DNA of 28,631 nucleotides from Kitasatospora phosalacinea (GTDB lineage: Bacteria > Actinomycetota > Actinomycetes > Streptomycetales > Streptomycetaceae). How positions within the stretch are numbered: position 1 is the stretch's first letter; every line of letters starts with the position of its first letter. The stretch spans positions 1 to 28,631 of the forward strand of contig NZ_JNYE01000131.1 in assembly GCF_000717185.1 (NCBI RefSeq), read 5' to 3'. Of this stretch, positions 6,783 to 14,830 are shown in pieces. Under the pieces are notes generated by a model. It made no database searches, was not told the DNA's origin, and saw only the letters and a list, made by a program, of their open reading frames with translations. Made by a program: the position numbers and the translations under genes.

Positions 6783-9584
6783 TCAGCCGTTCTGCATGAC
6801 CTCGGGTTCGTGGCGCTTCTGGAAGCGCTGGATCGCGAAGGCCAGGCCGACCGAGATGAGGATGATGACGGTCCAGTTGAGGAACATGATGCCCGCGGAG
6901 TGGTCCCAGAGGGTGTCCAGCGGGGCGGTCTCCGGGGGCTTGACCACGACCACCGGGGAGATGTGGGCGAGGTCGAGCGTGTTGCCGCTGGCGGCGACGC
7001 CCCAGCGGGCGGGCATCAGCCAGCCGAGCTGCTCCAGGCCGGGCTTGTCGAAGAGCTGGAAGATCGCACCGGTGAAGACCATCTGGACGATGGCGAACAT
7101 GACCAGCAGCGGCATGGTCTTCTCGGCGGTCTTGACCAGCGAGGAGATCGCCAGGCCGACCATCATCGAGGCGAAGCTGAGCAGGATCACGCCGATCGAC
7201 ATCTCGACCGCGGGCAGGTGCTTGAAGATCAGGCCCTCTTCGGGCAGCTTGCGGACCTTGAACGCGATCGCCGAGATGATGCCGCCCTGCAGGAAGCTGA
7301 TCGCGCCGAGCACGATGAACTTCGACGCCAGGTACGCGGACCGGGACAGGCCGGTGGCGCGTTCCCGTTCGTAGATCGCGCGTTCCTTGATCAGCTCGCG
7401 GACCGAGTTCGCCGAGCCGGACAGGCAGGCGGAGAACGCGACGACCATCAGGATCAGCCGGGCGATGTCGTTGCGGTGCGTCCCGGTGTCGCACGCCGCC
7501 AGGCCGCACTTGGAGGGGATCACCGCGGAGACCGCGCCGAGGACCAGGGGCAGGATCAGCGACAGCGCGATGAAGCCCTTGTCGGAGGCGATCACCGACA
7601 GGTAGCGGCGGATCAGCGTCCACAGCTGGGAGCCCCAGCTCTGCGGCTTGGGCGGGCGCAGCTGGTTGAGCGCGTTGGGCTGCTGCACCTGGGAGGCCGC
7701 GGCGTCCACGTTGGCCGAGTACTGCTGGTGGTGGACGGAGTTGCGGTAGCGGCCGGCCCAGTCGTGGTCCGGGTAGTTCTCGAACGCCTGGAAGACGTCG
7801 GCCCAGGTCTCGTAGCCGAAGAAGTGCAGGGCCTCGCCGGGCGGGCCGAAGTAGGCCACCGAGCCGCCGGGGGCCATCACCAGGAGCCGGTCGCAGAGCG
7901 CGAGTTCGGCGACCGAGTGGGTGACCACCAGGACGGTGCGGCCGTCGTCGGCCAGGCCGCGCAGGGTCTGCATGACCTCGCGGTCCATGCCCGGGTCGAG
8001 GCCGGAGGTGGGCTCGTCCAGGAAGATCAGCGAGGGCTTGGTGAGCAGCTCCAGGGCGACCGAGACGCGCTTCTGCTGGCCGCCGGAGAGCGCGGTGATC
8101 CGGTTGTCGGCGCGCTTGTCCAGGCGCAGCTCGTACAGCACCTCGTCGATCCGGCGCTCGCGCTCGGCGGCCTCGGTGTCGCCGGGGAAGCGCAGCCGGG
8201 CCGCGTACTTGAGGGCGGTGCGGACGGTGAGTTCCTTGTGCAGGATCTCGGACTGCGGGACGAGGCCGATCCGGGAGCGCAGTTCGGCGAACTGGCGGTA
8301 CAGGTTGCGGCCGTCGTACAACACGTCGCCGCGGTCGGCGGGGCGGTAGCCGGTGAGGGCGCGCAGCAGGGTGGACTTGCCGGAGCCGGACGGGCCGATC
8401 ACGGCGACCAGGGACTTCTCCGGGACGGAGAAGCTGACGTCGTTGAGCAGGACCTTCTTGCCGCCCTTGAAGTCGACCTCGACGCTCAGGTGGTGGGCGG
8501 AGAAGGAGACCGCGCCGTTGTCGACGAACTCCTGGAGCTGGTCGCCGACCAGCACGAAGGAGGAGTGGCCGACGGTGAGCCGGTCCTGCGGGCCCATCAG
8601 CTGGCGGCGGGTCGGCTGGCCGTTGAGGAAGATCCCGTTGTGGCTGCCGAGGTCGACGATCTCCCAGCGGCCGTCCGGGAGCTGGCGCAGCTCGGCGTGG
8701 TGGCGGGAGACCTGGAGGTCGGAGACCACGATGTCGTTGTCGAGCGCGCGGCCGATCCGGATGGTGCGGCCGCCGGCCAGGCTGCGGATCATCGTCGGGT
8801 TGCCGAGCCCGCCGACCGGGGCGGCCTGCGGCTGCGGCGCGGGCGGCTGGGCCGGGAACTGCTGCTGCTGCGGCACCGGCGGCTGGAACTGCTGCTGCAC
8901 GGGGGGCTGCGGGAACTGCTGCTGCTGCGGCACCGGCGGCTGGGCCTGCGGGAACTGCTGCTGCTGCTGCGGCACCGGCGGCTGGGCCTGCGGGAACTGC
9001 TGCTGCTGCGGCACCGGCGGCTGGGCCTGCGGGAACTGCTGCTGCTGCGGGAAGCCGGGGCGCGGGGTGGGTGCGTCCCAGCCCTGCGGGATCGGCTGCT
9101 CGACCGGCGGCGGGCGGTGCCCCTGCGGCGCGGCGGCCGGGCCGGGGCCGAACGGCTGCTGCTGGAACGGGGCCTGGCCCTGCTGCGGGCCCGGGGCCCG
9201 GCTGGTGGCGGCCTCGTGGATGCCGCCGCCCTGCGGGGCGGGGGCCGCGGCGGGCGCGGTGAAGGCGAGCCGGGGCCCGTTCTGGCCGTTGCCGAGGTGC
9301 ACGACGGTGCCGGGGTGGACCGCGCTCTGGGCGACCCGCGCCCCGGCGACGAAGGTGCCGTTGGTGGAGCCGTGGTCGGTGAGCTGCCAGGTGGCGCCGT
9401 CGAAGCTCAGGCCGGCGTGCCGCCAGGACACCCGGGCGTCGTCGAACGGGAAGTCCGAGGCCGGGTCACGGCCGATGGTGTAGGCACGGCCGGGTTCGAG
9501 TACCCGCTGCCGGCCGTCGATTTCAAGTACGAGTTGCGGCAACTCTCCGCCCGCCCCGCTCTCCGGTCCCCCAGGATGTTGCAT
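6783..9584 (-). CDS. ABC-2 type transporter with two FHA domains (Rv1747-like)
   Basis: Half-transporter with fused ATPase and permease, 933 residues. Order: FHA domain 1 (about 17-110, with the I-G-R and S-T-N-G motifs); a Gln/Pro-rich repeat linker (about 110-265); FHA domain 2 (about 270-345, with I-G-R, S-R-H-H-A and S-H-N-G); ATPase with Walker A G-P-S-G-S-G-K-S at about 391-398, signature L-S-G-G-Q-Q-K-R near 498 and Walker B L-I-F-L-D-E-P; then an ABC-2 membrane domain with about six helices from residue 660 on. FHA domains bind phosphothreonine, so control by a Ser/Thr kinase is likely. In mycobacteria Rv1747 is regulated by PknF and linked to export of phosphatidylinositol mannosides; the substrate here is unknown. 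No clear ribosome site precedes the ATG. Confidence 0.92.
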   Translation of the reverse strand: MQHPGGPESGAGGELPQLVLEIDGRQRVLEPGRAYTIGRDPASDFPFDDARVSWRHAGLSFDGATWQLTDHGSTNGTFVAGARVAQSAVHPGTVVHLGNGQNGPRLAFTAPAAAPAPQGGGIHEAATSRAPGPQQGQAPFQQQPFGPGPAAAPQGHRPPPVEQPIPQGWDAPTPRPGFPQQQQFPQAQPPVPQQQQFPQAQPPVPQQQQQFPQAQPPVPQQQQFPQPPVQQQFQPPVPQQQQFPAQPPAPQPQAAPVGGLGNPTMIRSLAGGRTIRIGRALDNDIVVSDLQVSRHHAELRQLPDGRWEIVDLGSHNGIFLNGQPTRRQLMGPQDRLTVGHSSFVLVGDQLQEFVDNGAVSFSAHHLSVEVDFKGGKKVLLNDVSFSVPEKSLVAVIGPSGSGKSTLLRALTGYRPADRGDVLYDGRNLYRQFAELRSRIGLVPQSEILHKELTVRTALKYAARLRFPGDTEAAERERRIDEVLYELRLDKRADNRITALSGGQQKRVSVALELLTKPSLIFLDEPTSGLDPGMDREVMQTLRGLADDGRTVLVVTHSVAELALCDRLLVMAPGGSVAYFGPPGEALHFFGYETWADVFQAFENYPDHDWAGRYRNSVHHQQYSANVDAAASQVQQPNALNQLRPPKPQSWGSQLWTLIRRYLSVIASDKGFIALSLILPLVLGAVSAVIPSKCGLAACDTGTHRNDIARLILMVVAFSACLSGSANSVRELIKERAIYERERATGLSRSAYLASKFIVLGAISFLQGGIISAIAFKVRKLPEEGLIFKHLPAVEMSIGVILLSFASMMVGLAISSLVKTAEKTMPLLVMFAIVQMVFTGAIFQLFDKPGLEQLGWLMPARWGVAASGNTLDLAHISPVVVVKPPETAPLDTLWDHSAGIMFLNWTVIILISVGLAFAIQRFQKRHEPEVMQNG
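8853..9050 (-). repeat. In-frame 39-bp tandem repeats coding a Q/P-rich linker
   Basis: Four to five copies of a roughly 39-base unit, one of them 42 bases because of an extra CTG, code for P-Q-Q-Q-Q-F-P-Q-A-Q-P-P-V between the two FHA domains. Runs of CTG on the plus strand (CAG on the coding strand) make this stretch likely to vary in length among strains. Confidence 0.9.
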
Positions 9585-9736
9585 CTGACAGGGGGATCAT
9601 TCCAGCCCCCCCGGCGTACTCGGAAGTCGGGCCGCTGTTCTGTGACCGCCCGGCAACCGGGTCGGGGCCGCGGCCGGACGTTCCGGCGGGCGTCCCACCC
9701 CGCGGACGCCCGCGGTCGGGGCGGGGCCGGGCCGGG

Positions 9737-9752
9737 TAGCGTGGGGGTCACC
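9737..9752 (+). promoter_or_regulatory. -10 box of serB, near-leaderless start
   Basis: TAGCGT at 9737-9742 lies 10 bases before the serB ATG, which would leave a leader of only about three bases. No convincing -35 hexamer is seen. Confidence 0.4.
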
Positions 9753-11015
9753 ATGAACGCAACTGATCCGGCCGCCCAGGCCCTTTCCGCCGCGCCGCCC
9801 GTGAGCACCGGCGCCGAGCGCACGCTGCTGGTCAAGGTGTTCGGCAAGGACCGTCCCGGCATCACCGCGGGACTGTTCGACCGGCTCGCCGGTTTCGGCG
9901 TCGAGGTGATCGACATCGAGCAGGTGGTCACCCGTGGCCGGATAACGCTCTGCGTGCTGGTCACTCCCCCGGCGGCGCCGGGCGCGGAGGGCGCGCTGCG
10001 GGTGACGGTGCACCGCTGGGCGGAGGAGCACAAGCTCCAGGCCGAGGTCATCTCCGGCACCGGCGACAACCGGGCGCGCGGCGAGGGCCGTTCGCACGTG
10101 ACGGTGCTCGGCCACCCGCTGACGGCGGCCGCGGTGGCGGCGCTGTCGGCCCGGGTGTCGGAGGCCGGGGGCAACATCGACCGGGTCTTCCGCCTCGCCA
10201 AGTACCCGGTGACGGCCGTGGAGTTGACCATCTCGGGCGTGCCCACCGAGGAGCTGCGCGCGGTGCTGGCGGCGGAGGCCGCGGCCCAGCGGGTGGACAT
10301 CGCGGTGGTCCGGGCGGGCCTGCACCGCCGGGCCAAGCGCCTGATCGTGATGGACGTGGACTCCACCCTGATCCAGGACGAGGTGATCGAGCTGTTCGCG
10401 GCCCACGCGGGCTGCGAGGAGCAGGTCGCCGCGGTGACCGAGCAGGCGATGCGCGGCGAGCTGGACTTCGCCGAGTCGCTGCGCGCCCGGGTCGCGCTGC
10501 TGGCCGGGCTGGACGCCGCGATCACCGAGAAGGTCCGCTCCGAGGTCCGGCTGACCCCGGGCGCCCGGACGCTGATCCGGACCCTGAAGCGGCTCGGCTA
10601 CCAGGTGGCGATCGTCTCCGGCGGGTTCACCCAGGTCACCGACCACCTGGTGGAGCGCCTGGGCCTGGACTTCGCGGCCGCCAACACCCTGGAGATCGCG
10701 GACGGGAAGTTCACCGGCCGGGTCACCGGCGAGATCGTCGACCGGGCGGGCAAGGCCCGCTGGCTGGCCCGCTTCGCCGAGCGTGCCGGGGTGCCGCTGG
10801 AGCAGACGGTGGCGATCGGCGACGGCGCCAACGACCTCGACATGTTGAACGCGGCCGGCATGGGCATCGCGTTCAACGCCAAGCCGGTGGTCCGCGAGCA
10901 GGCCGACACCGCCGTGAACGTGCCGTTCCTGGACACCGTGCTGTACCTGCTCGGGGTGACCCGCGAGGAGGTCGAGGCCGCCGACGAGCTCGACGGCGCA
11001 CCCACCGGCGACTGA
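9753..11015 (+). CDS. serB: Phosphoserine phosphatase
   Basis: Catalyses the last step of serine synthesis, O-phosphoserine to serine plus phosphate, in the cytosol. It has 420 residues. The N-terminus holds two ACT-like domains (about 24-110 and 115-190; the first has G-K-D-R-P-G-I-T), and a HAD phosphatase domain follows. The nucleophile motif is D201-V-D203-S-T-L, followed by V-S-G-G-F and, near the C-terminus, G-D-G-A-N-D-L-D-M, so all HAD motifs are intact. The ATG at 9753 was chosen because the ACT domain starts soon after it and a -10 box lies just upstream; the frame itself is open much further 5'. The gene diverges from the FHA-ABC transporter and converges on the sixA-like gene. Actinobacterial SerB commonly has this ACT-ACT-HAD layout. 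Confidence 0.96.
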   Translation: MNATDPAAQALSAAPPVSTGAERTLLVKVFGKDRPGITAGLFDRLAGFGVEVIDIEQVVTRGRITLCVLVTPPAAPGAEGALRVTVHRWAEEHKLQAEVISGTGDNRARGEGRSHVTVLGHPLTAAAVAALSARVSEAGGNIDRVFRLAKYPVTAVELTISGVPTEELRAVLAAEAAAQRVDIAVVRAGLHRRAKRLIVMDVDSTLIQDEVIELFAAHAGCEEQVAAVTEQAMRGELDFAESLRARVALLAGLDAAITEKVRSEVRLTPGARTLIRTLKRLGYQVAIVSGGFTQVTDHLVERLGLDFAAANTLEIADGKFTGRVTGEIVDRAGKARWLARFAERAGVPLEQTVAIGDGANDLDMLNAAGMGIAFNAKPVVREQADTAVNVPFLDTVLYLLGVTREEVEAADELDGAPTGD

Positions 11016-11032
11016 GACCCGCCCGGAACGAC

Positions 11033-11089
11033 AACGACGGCGGCGGCGGAGGGACGGGGCCCTGCCCCCGTCCCTCCGCCGCCGTCGTT
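11033..11089. terminator. Bidirectional terminator between serB and the sixA-like gene
   Basis: Long GC-rich inverted repeat: the left arm (11033-11058) and the right arm ending at 11089 pair over about 23 bases apart from one extra CGG on the left, around a short loop. It lies 18 bases after serB and about 48 bases beyond the stop of the convergent gene, so it can serve both. Confidence 0.85.
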
Positions 11090-11100
11090 CGGTCGTCCTG

Positions 11101-11145
11101 CGGCGTTCAGCCCTGCGGCGTTCGGTCCTGCGGCGTTCAGTCCTG
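11101..11145. repeat. Three 15-bp direct repeats at the sixA 3' end
   Basis: Three adjacent 15-base units of the type CGGCGTTCAGTCCTG occupy 11101-11115, 11116-11130 and 11131-11145, and the start of a fourth follows. The last unit contains the stop codon of the sixA-like gene, so the array looks like duplication of the gene's own 3' end. Confidence 0.85.
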
Positions 11146-11664
11146 CGGCATGAAGTACGAGTCGAGCCGGGCCACGCCGGGCTCGACCAGCTTCCACGGG
11201 CCCGCGAGGCTGAGCACGGCCACCGCGGCGGGCGGGAAGCCGTTCAGGCGCAGCCGGTTGAGCGCCTCGGTGTCGCCCTCGTCCCCGGCCAGCACCTGGG
11301 TGAGGCCGAGCACGCCCGGGTTGTGGCCGACCAGCAGCAGGTCGGCGTGGTCCTCGGGGGTCTCCTGGATGACCTCGATCAGCCGGCCCGGCTGGGCCTC
11401 GTACACCCGGTCCTCGTAGACGGTCTTCCGGGCCCGCTTGGGCAGCTCGTGGGCGACCAGCTTCCAGGTCTCCCTGGTCCGCAGCGCGGTGGAGCACAGC
11501 ACGTGGTCGGGGTTGACCCCGGAGTCCGCCAGCCAGCGGCCCGCGTCGGTGGCCTGGCCGCGGCCGCGGTCGGCGAGCGGGCGGTCGTGGTCGCTGACCT
11601 GGTTGGGCCAGTCGGCCCGGGCATGGCGGAGGACGATGATCCTACGAGGGGTGTCGGCGCTCAT
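11137..11664 (-). CDS. SixA-type phosphohistidine phosphatase (histidine phosphatase superfamily)
   Basis: Cytosolic phosphatase of 175 residues. The catalytic R-H-A (in V-L-R-H-A) lies near the N-terminus, and the partner histidine is in L-V-G-H-N-P-G; other family arginines sit in T-R-E-T. SixA enzymes remove phosphate from phosphohistidine in phosphorelay proteins; the target here is unknown. The ATG at 11664 is preferred because family members start a few residues before this R-R-I-I-V-L-R-H-A segment. AGGGG lies very close to the ATG, so the ribosome site is poor. The reading frame has no stop upstream and continues into the MFS transporter, so a fused product is formally possible. It converges on serB with a shared terminator. 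Confidence 0.88.
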   Translation of the reverse strand: MSADTPRRIIVLRHARADWPNQVSDHDRPLADRGRGQATDAGRWLADSGVNPDHVLCSTALRTRETWKLVAHELPKRARKTVYEDRVYEAQPGRLIEVIQETPEDHADLLLVGHNPGVLGLTQVLAGDEGDTEALNRLRLNGFPPAAVAVLSLAGPWKLVEPGVARLDSYFMPQD

Positions 11665-13092
11665 ACCCCTAGAGCTTCGCAGAAAACCGCCGCCCGGTCG
11701 CGTGGTCCGGGAAGCTGCCACCCCTGCGGGTGGTGGCGGCCCGGAAGCGGCACCGGAACGGCGGTTCGGCGTCGTACGTGCGCCTCGGCGGCCGGGCGGG
11801 CAGCGCCGGGCGGGCGGGCGGGCGTCGGGCGGGCAGCGCCGGGCCAGGCCGACCAGCATCTGCGGCACCAGCAGCAGCGCCAGCAGGCCCAGCGGCAGGT
11901 ACCACTGGCCGGTGCTCTGGTAGAGCGCGCCCATCAGGATCGGGCCCGGGATGGAGATCAGGTAGCCCAGGCTCTGCGCGAACGCGGACAGCTGGGCCAC
12001 CCCGCCGGGGGTGCGGGCGCGCAGGCCGAGCATGGTCAGCGCCAGCGGGAACGCGCACATCGACAGGCCGACCAGGACCGCCCACAGCCAGGAGACCGTC
12101 CCGGCCGCGAACATCAGCCCGAGGAAGCCGGCGATCCCGCACAGGCCGAGCACCACCACGTACAGCCGCTGGTCGCCGCGGCGGGCCGCCAGGTTCGGCA
12201 GCAGGAAGGAGACCGGCACGCTGACCGCCATCACCACGGCCAGCAGCACGCCGGACGCGGACTCCGACACCCCGGCGTCGTGGTAGATCTTCGGCAGCCA
12301 GCCCATCGCGCCGTACGCGCTGGTCGACTGCAGGCCGAAGAACGCGGCGAGCGCCCACGCGGTGCGGCTGCGCAGGATCGGCAGCTTCGCCTGGACGGGC
12401 GCCGGGGCCGCCGCGGCCGGGCCGGGCCGCTCCCGGCGCAGGAACAGCACCACCAGCCAGACCGCCAGCGCGGCCACCGCGAGCAGGCCCCAGACGCCCA
12501 GGCCTAGCCGCCAGCTGCCGCCCATCGCGTCCGTCAGCGGGACGGTGGTGGCGGCGGCCAGCGAGGTGCCCACCGACAGCGCCATCGAGTACAGGCCGAT
12601 CATCGGCGCGACCCGGTCCGGGAAGTACCGCTTGATCACCACCGGCAGCAGCACGTTCGCCAGCGCCACCCCGGCCAGCGCCACCGCGGTCAGCAGCAGG
12701 AACACCGCGGCGGAGCCGGTGAAGGAGCGGGCCAGCACGCCCGCCGCGATCGCGGCCATGGCGCCCGTCACCACGGCGACCGGGCCCACCCGGCGGGCCA
12801 GGCCCGGCGCGCAGAAGCCCAGCAGCGCGAAGCACAGCGGCGGCACCGCGGCCAGCAGCCCGGCCGCGGTGGCGCTCATCCCGAGGCCCTCGCGGACCGG
12901 GTCGAGCAGCGCGCCGAGGCTGGTCACCACGGGGCGCAGGTTCACCGCGGCGGCGGCCACCGCGACGGCCAGCAGGACGGCGGCGGCGTTCCGGGCCGCC
13001 GGGGCGGCCGTCGTGGGGGGAGCGGCAGGAGCGGTGGGCGGAGTGTCCGGACGGCGGCTCTCGGTGGCGGAGGGGTCCGCTGCGGTAGGCAT
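11137..13092 (-). CDS. CynX/NimT-like MFS transporter, open in frame through SixA
   Basis: The MFS part covers about residues 30-420: a Pro/Ala-rich cytosolic N-terminus, then about twelve hydrophobic segments with N-L-R-P-V-V in the first, as in CynX/NimT (cyanate and nitroimidazole type) transporters. The substrate is unknown. After the last helix (V-P-Q-M-L-V-G-L-A) the frame runs without a stop through about 55 Arg/Pro-rich residues into the sixA-like gene, giving 651 codons in all. An annotation pipeline would call one fused gene; biologically the MFS end is probably near 11860, with either a lost stop or a real fusion. The ATG at 13092 lies 6 bases after a perfect TATGAT on the minus strand and has no ribosome site, so the mRNA is probably leaderless. 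The divergent GntR regulator is the likely controller. Confidence 0.8.
   Translation of the reverse strand: MPTAADPSATESRRPDTPPTAPAAPPTTAAPAARNAAAVLLAVAVAAAAVNLRPVVTSLGALLDPVREGLGMSATAAGLLAAVPPLCFALLGFCAPGLARRVGPVAVVTGAMAAIAAGVLARSFTGSAAVFLLLTAVALAGVALANVLLPVVIKRYFPDRVAPMIGLYSMALSVGTSLAAATTVPLTDAMGGSWRLGLGVWGLLAVAALAVWLVVLFLRRERPGPAAAAPAPVQAKLPILRSRTAWALAAFFGLQSTSAYGAMGWLPKIYHDAGVSESASGVLLAVVMAVSVPVSFLLPNLAARRGDQRLYVVVLGLCGIAGFLGLMFAAGTVSWLWAVLVGLSMCAFPLALTMLGLRARTPGGVAQLSAFAQSLGYLISIPGPILMGALYQSTGQWYLPLGLLALLLVPQMLVGLARRCPPDARPPARRCPPGRRGARTTPNRRSGAASGPPPPAGVAASRTTRPGGGFLRSSRGMSADTPRRIIVLRHARADWPNQVSDHDRPLADRGRGQATDAGRWLADSGVNPDHVLCSTALRTRETWKLVAHELPKRARKTVYEDRVYEAQPGRLIEVIQETPEDHADLLLVGHNPGVLGLTQVLAGDEGDTEALNRLRLNGFPPAAVAVLSLAGPWKLVEPGVARLDSYFMPQD
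11793..11844. repeat. 33-bp direct duplication at the MFS C-terminal end
   Basis: The 19-base sequence at 11793-11811 recurs at 11826-11844 (period 33). In the MFS frame it encodes A-R-R-C-P-P twice. Because 33 is a multiple of three it does not shift the frame. Confidence 0.8.
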
Positions 13093-13104
13093 AGCGTAAT
13101 CATA
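13093..13104 (-). promoter_or_regulatory. Leaderless promoter (TATGAT) of the MFS gene
   Basis: A consensus TATGAT on the minus strand (13099-13104) stands 6 bases before the MFS ATG. The direct repeat ATCAT-AGA-ATCAT (13099-13111, plus strand) overlaps it and could be read by the divergent GntR regulator; this is inference. Confidence 0.55.
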
Positions 13105-13133
13105 GAATCATGGGATGACTCGCTGCACCCCGG

Positions 13134-13170
13134 TATCCTGATGACGTAGACCACAGAAGGAGCACCTGCC
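13134..13170 (+). promoter_or_regulatory. -10 box and ribosome site of the GntR gene
   Basis: TATCCT at 13134-13139 is a candidate -10 box. AAGGAG at about 13157-13162 lies 8 bases before a TTG codon and fixes the start of the regulator gene at 13171. Confidence 0.5.
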
Positions 13171-13845
13171 TTGGCGCTGTCGACCACTCGCCGCACCCCG
13201 CTCTCCGACCAGGTGATCGCCCAGCTCCGGGCCCAGATCACCTCCGGCGAGTGGCCGGTGGGATCGCGCATCCCCACCGAAGCGGAGCTCGTCGACCTGC
13301 TCGGCGTCGCCCGCAACACCGTCCGCGAGGCGGTCCGGGCCCTCGCCCACAACGGGCTGCTCGACATCCGCCAGGGCTCCGGCACCTACGTCCTGGCCAC
13401 CAGCGAGCTCGCGGGCGTCATGCACCGCCGCTTCGCCGACGCCGACCAGGACCAGGTCGCCGAGCTGCGCTCCACCCTGGAGACCTCCGCGGCGGGCTTC
13501 GCGGCCCTCCGCCGCACCCCGCGCGACCTCGAACTCCTCGACGCCGCGCTCGCCCGCCGGGACGCCGCCTGGCACTCCGGCGTCCCCGAGGACTTCATCC
13601 AGGCCGACGCCGCGTTCCACCAGGCGGTGGTCGCCGCCGCCCACAACGACGTCCTCGCCGCCGTCTACGCCGACCTCGGCGAGGTCCTGCGCGCCCACCT
13701 GCGCCACGACGTCGGCCCCGACCTGCTCCCGCACCGCTGGGTCCCGCACGCCGGGATCCTCACCGCGATCCGCGACGGCGACCCGGAGAAGGCCGCCGAG
13801 GAGGCGGGCCGCGCCATCGGCTTCTGCAAGACGGAGACCCTCTGA
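13171..13845 (+). CDS. FadR/GntR-family transcriptional regulator
   Basis: DNA-binding regulator of 224 residues. The N-terminal winged helix-turn-helix spans about 10-75 (P-L-S-D-Q-V-I-A-Q-L; I-P-T-E-A-E-L; R-N-T-V-R-E-A; G-S-G-T-Y-V). The C-terminal helical FCD domain spans about 90-215, with candidate metal or ligand residues in D-A-A-F-H and later histidines (H-R-W-V-P-H-A). The start is TTG, supported by AAGGAG at 8 bases. It is transcribed divergently from the MFS gene over a 78-base intergenic region, so it probably represses or activates that transporter in response to the transported compound or a related organic acid. The ligand cannot be read from the sequence. Confidence 0.93.
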   Translation: MALSTTRRTPLSDQVIAQLRAQITSGEWPVGSRIPTEAELVDLLGVARNTVREAVRALAHNGLLDIRQGSGTYVLATSELAGVMHRRFADADQDQVAELRSTLETSAAGFAALRRTPRDLELLDAALARRDAAWHSGVPEDFIQADAAFHQAVVAAAHNDVLAAVYADLGEVLRAHLRHDVGPDLLPHRWVPHAGILTAIRDGDPEKAAEEAGRAIGFCKTETL

Positions 13846-13998
13846 ACCGACAGGGGGGAACAGGGCAGGGGCTCGGGGAACGGCGAGCCCGGGTCTGCTG
13901 CCGGTTCACTGCCGTCGCGCGCACCTGCTTCCGGTTCCCTCGAAGACACGCAGCGGCACGGACCCGCCGTTCCCCGGGCCCCGAGGGCGAAAACGCGA

Positions 13999-14031
13999 GG
14001 CGCGGCCTCCCCCGGAAGGGGAGGCCGCGCC
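13999..14031. terminator. Bidirectional hairpin between gntR and fabI
   Basis: Perfect 14-base arms (13999-14012 and 14018-14031) around a 5-base loop, between the convergent gntR and fabI genes. It sits 29 bases beyond the fabI stop. Confidence 0.85.
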
Positions 14032-14060
14032 CGTGGGTGGAGCAGCTCGGAGCGGAGCGC

Positions 14061-14828
14061 TCACGCGCCGATCGCGTGCAGCCCGCCGTCGACGTGGACG
14101 ATCTCGCCGGTGGTCTTCGGGAACCAGTCGCTCAGCAGCGCGACGACGCCGCGGCCGGCCGGCTCCGGGTCGGAGAGGTCCCACTTGAGCGGGGAGCGGG
14201 AGTCCCAGGTCGCGGCGAGGTCGGAGAAGCCGGGGATGGACTTCGCGGCCATCGACCCGATCGGGCCGGCCGAGACCAGGTTGCACCGGATGTCGCGCGA
14301 GCCGAGGTAGCGGGCGAGGTACCGGTTGGTGGACTCCAGGGCGGCCTTCGCCGGGCCCATCCAGTCGTACTGCGGCCAGGCGTACTGCGCGTCGAAGGTC
14401 AGGCCGACCACCGAGCCGCCGTCCTGCATGAGCGGGAGCAGCGCCGTGGTGAGCGACTTGAACGAGTACGCGGAGACGTGCATCGCGGTGGCGACGGACT
14501 CCCACGGGGTGTCGAGGAAGTTGCCGCCGAGGGCGTCCTGCGGCGCGAAGCCGATGGAGTGGACGATGCCGTCGAGGGTGGGCAGGTGCTCGCGGACCTG
14601 GTCGGCGATGCCGGCCAGCTGCTCCGGGTTGGAGACGTCGAGCTCCAGGACCTTGACGGGCTCGGGGAGCTTCTTGGCGATGCGCTCGGTGAGGCTGGGC
14701 CGGGGGAAGGCGGTGAGGATGATCTCGGCGCCCTGCTCCTGGGCGAGCTTCGCGGTGTGGAAGGCGATGGAGGACTCCATCAGCACGCCGGTGATCAGGA
14801 TGCGCTTGCCTTCGAGAATTCCAGTCAT
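14061..14828 (-). CDS. fabI: Enoyl-[acyl-carrier-protein] reductase (NADH)
   Basis: Reduces trans-2-enoyl-ACP to acyl-ACP, the last step of each type II fatty-acid elongation cycle. It has 255 residues and a Rossmann fold of the divergent SDR type: I-T-G-V-L at 12-16 (G-x5-S-x-A class with S20, I21, A22), and a Y154-x6-K161 catalytic pair in Q-Y-D-W-M-G-P-A-K, the FabI/InhA spacing. It follows fabG with only 2 bases between, so the two are cotranscribed. No strong ribosome site is seen; coupling to fabG is likely. The same fabG-fabI order is found in other actinobacteria, including fabG1-inhA of mycobacteria. It is the InhA/triclosan target family. Confidence 0.96.
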   Translation of the reverse strand: MTGILEGKRILITGVLMESSIAFHTAKLAQEQGAEIILTAFPRPSLTERIAKKLPEPVKVLELDVSNPEQLAGIADQVREHLPTLDGIVHSIGFAPQDALGGNFLDTPWESVATAMHVSAYSFKSLTTALLPLMQDGGSVVGLTFDAQYAWPQYDWMGPAKAALESTNRYLARYLGSRDIRCNLVSAGPIGSMAAKSIPGFSDLAATWDSRSPLKWDLSDPEPAGRGVVALLSDWFPKTTGEIVHVDGGLHAIGA

Positions 14829-14830
14829 GG

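Noticed and set aside
8853..9050. CRISPR-like or non-coding repeat array
   Set aside because: Units are adjacent without spacers, are multiples of three and keep the ABC transporter frame open, so they are coding linker repeats.
11793..11844. The 33-bp duplication as the cause of the lost MFS stop by frameshift
   Set aside because: 33 is a multiple of three; removing one copy leaves the same frame and still no stop.
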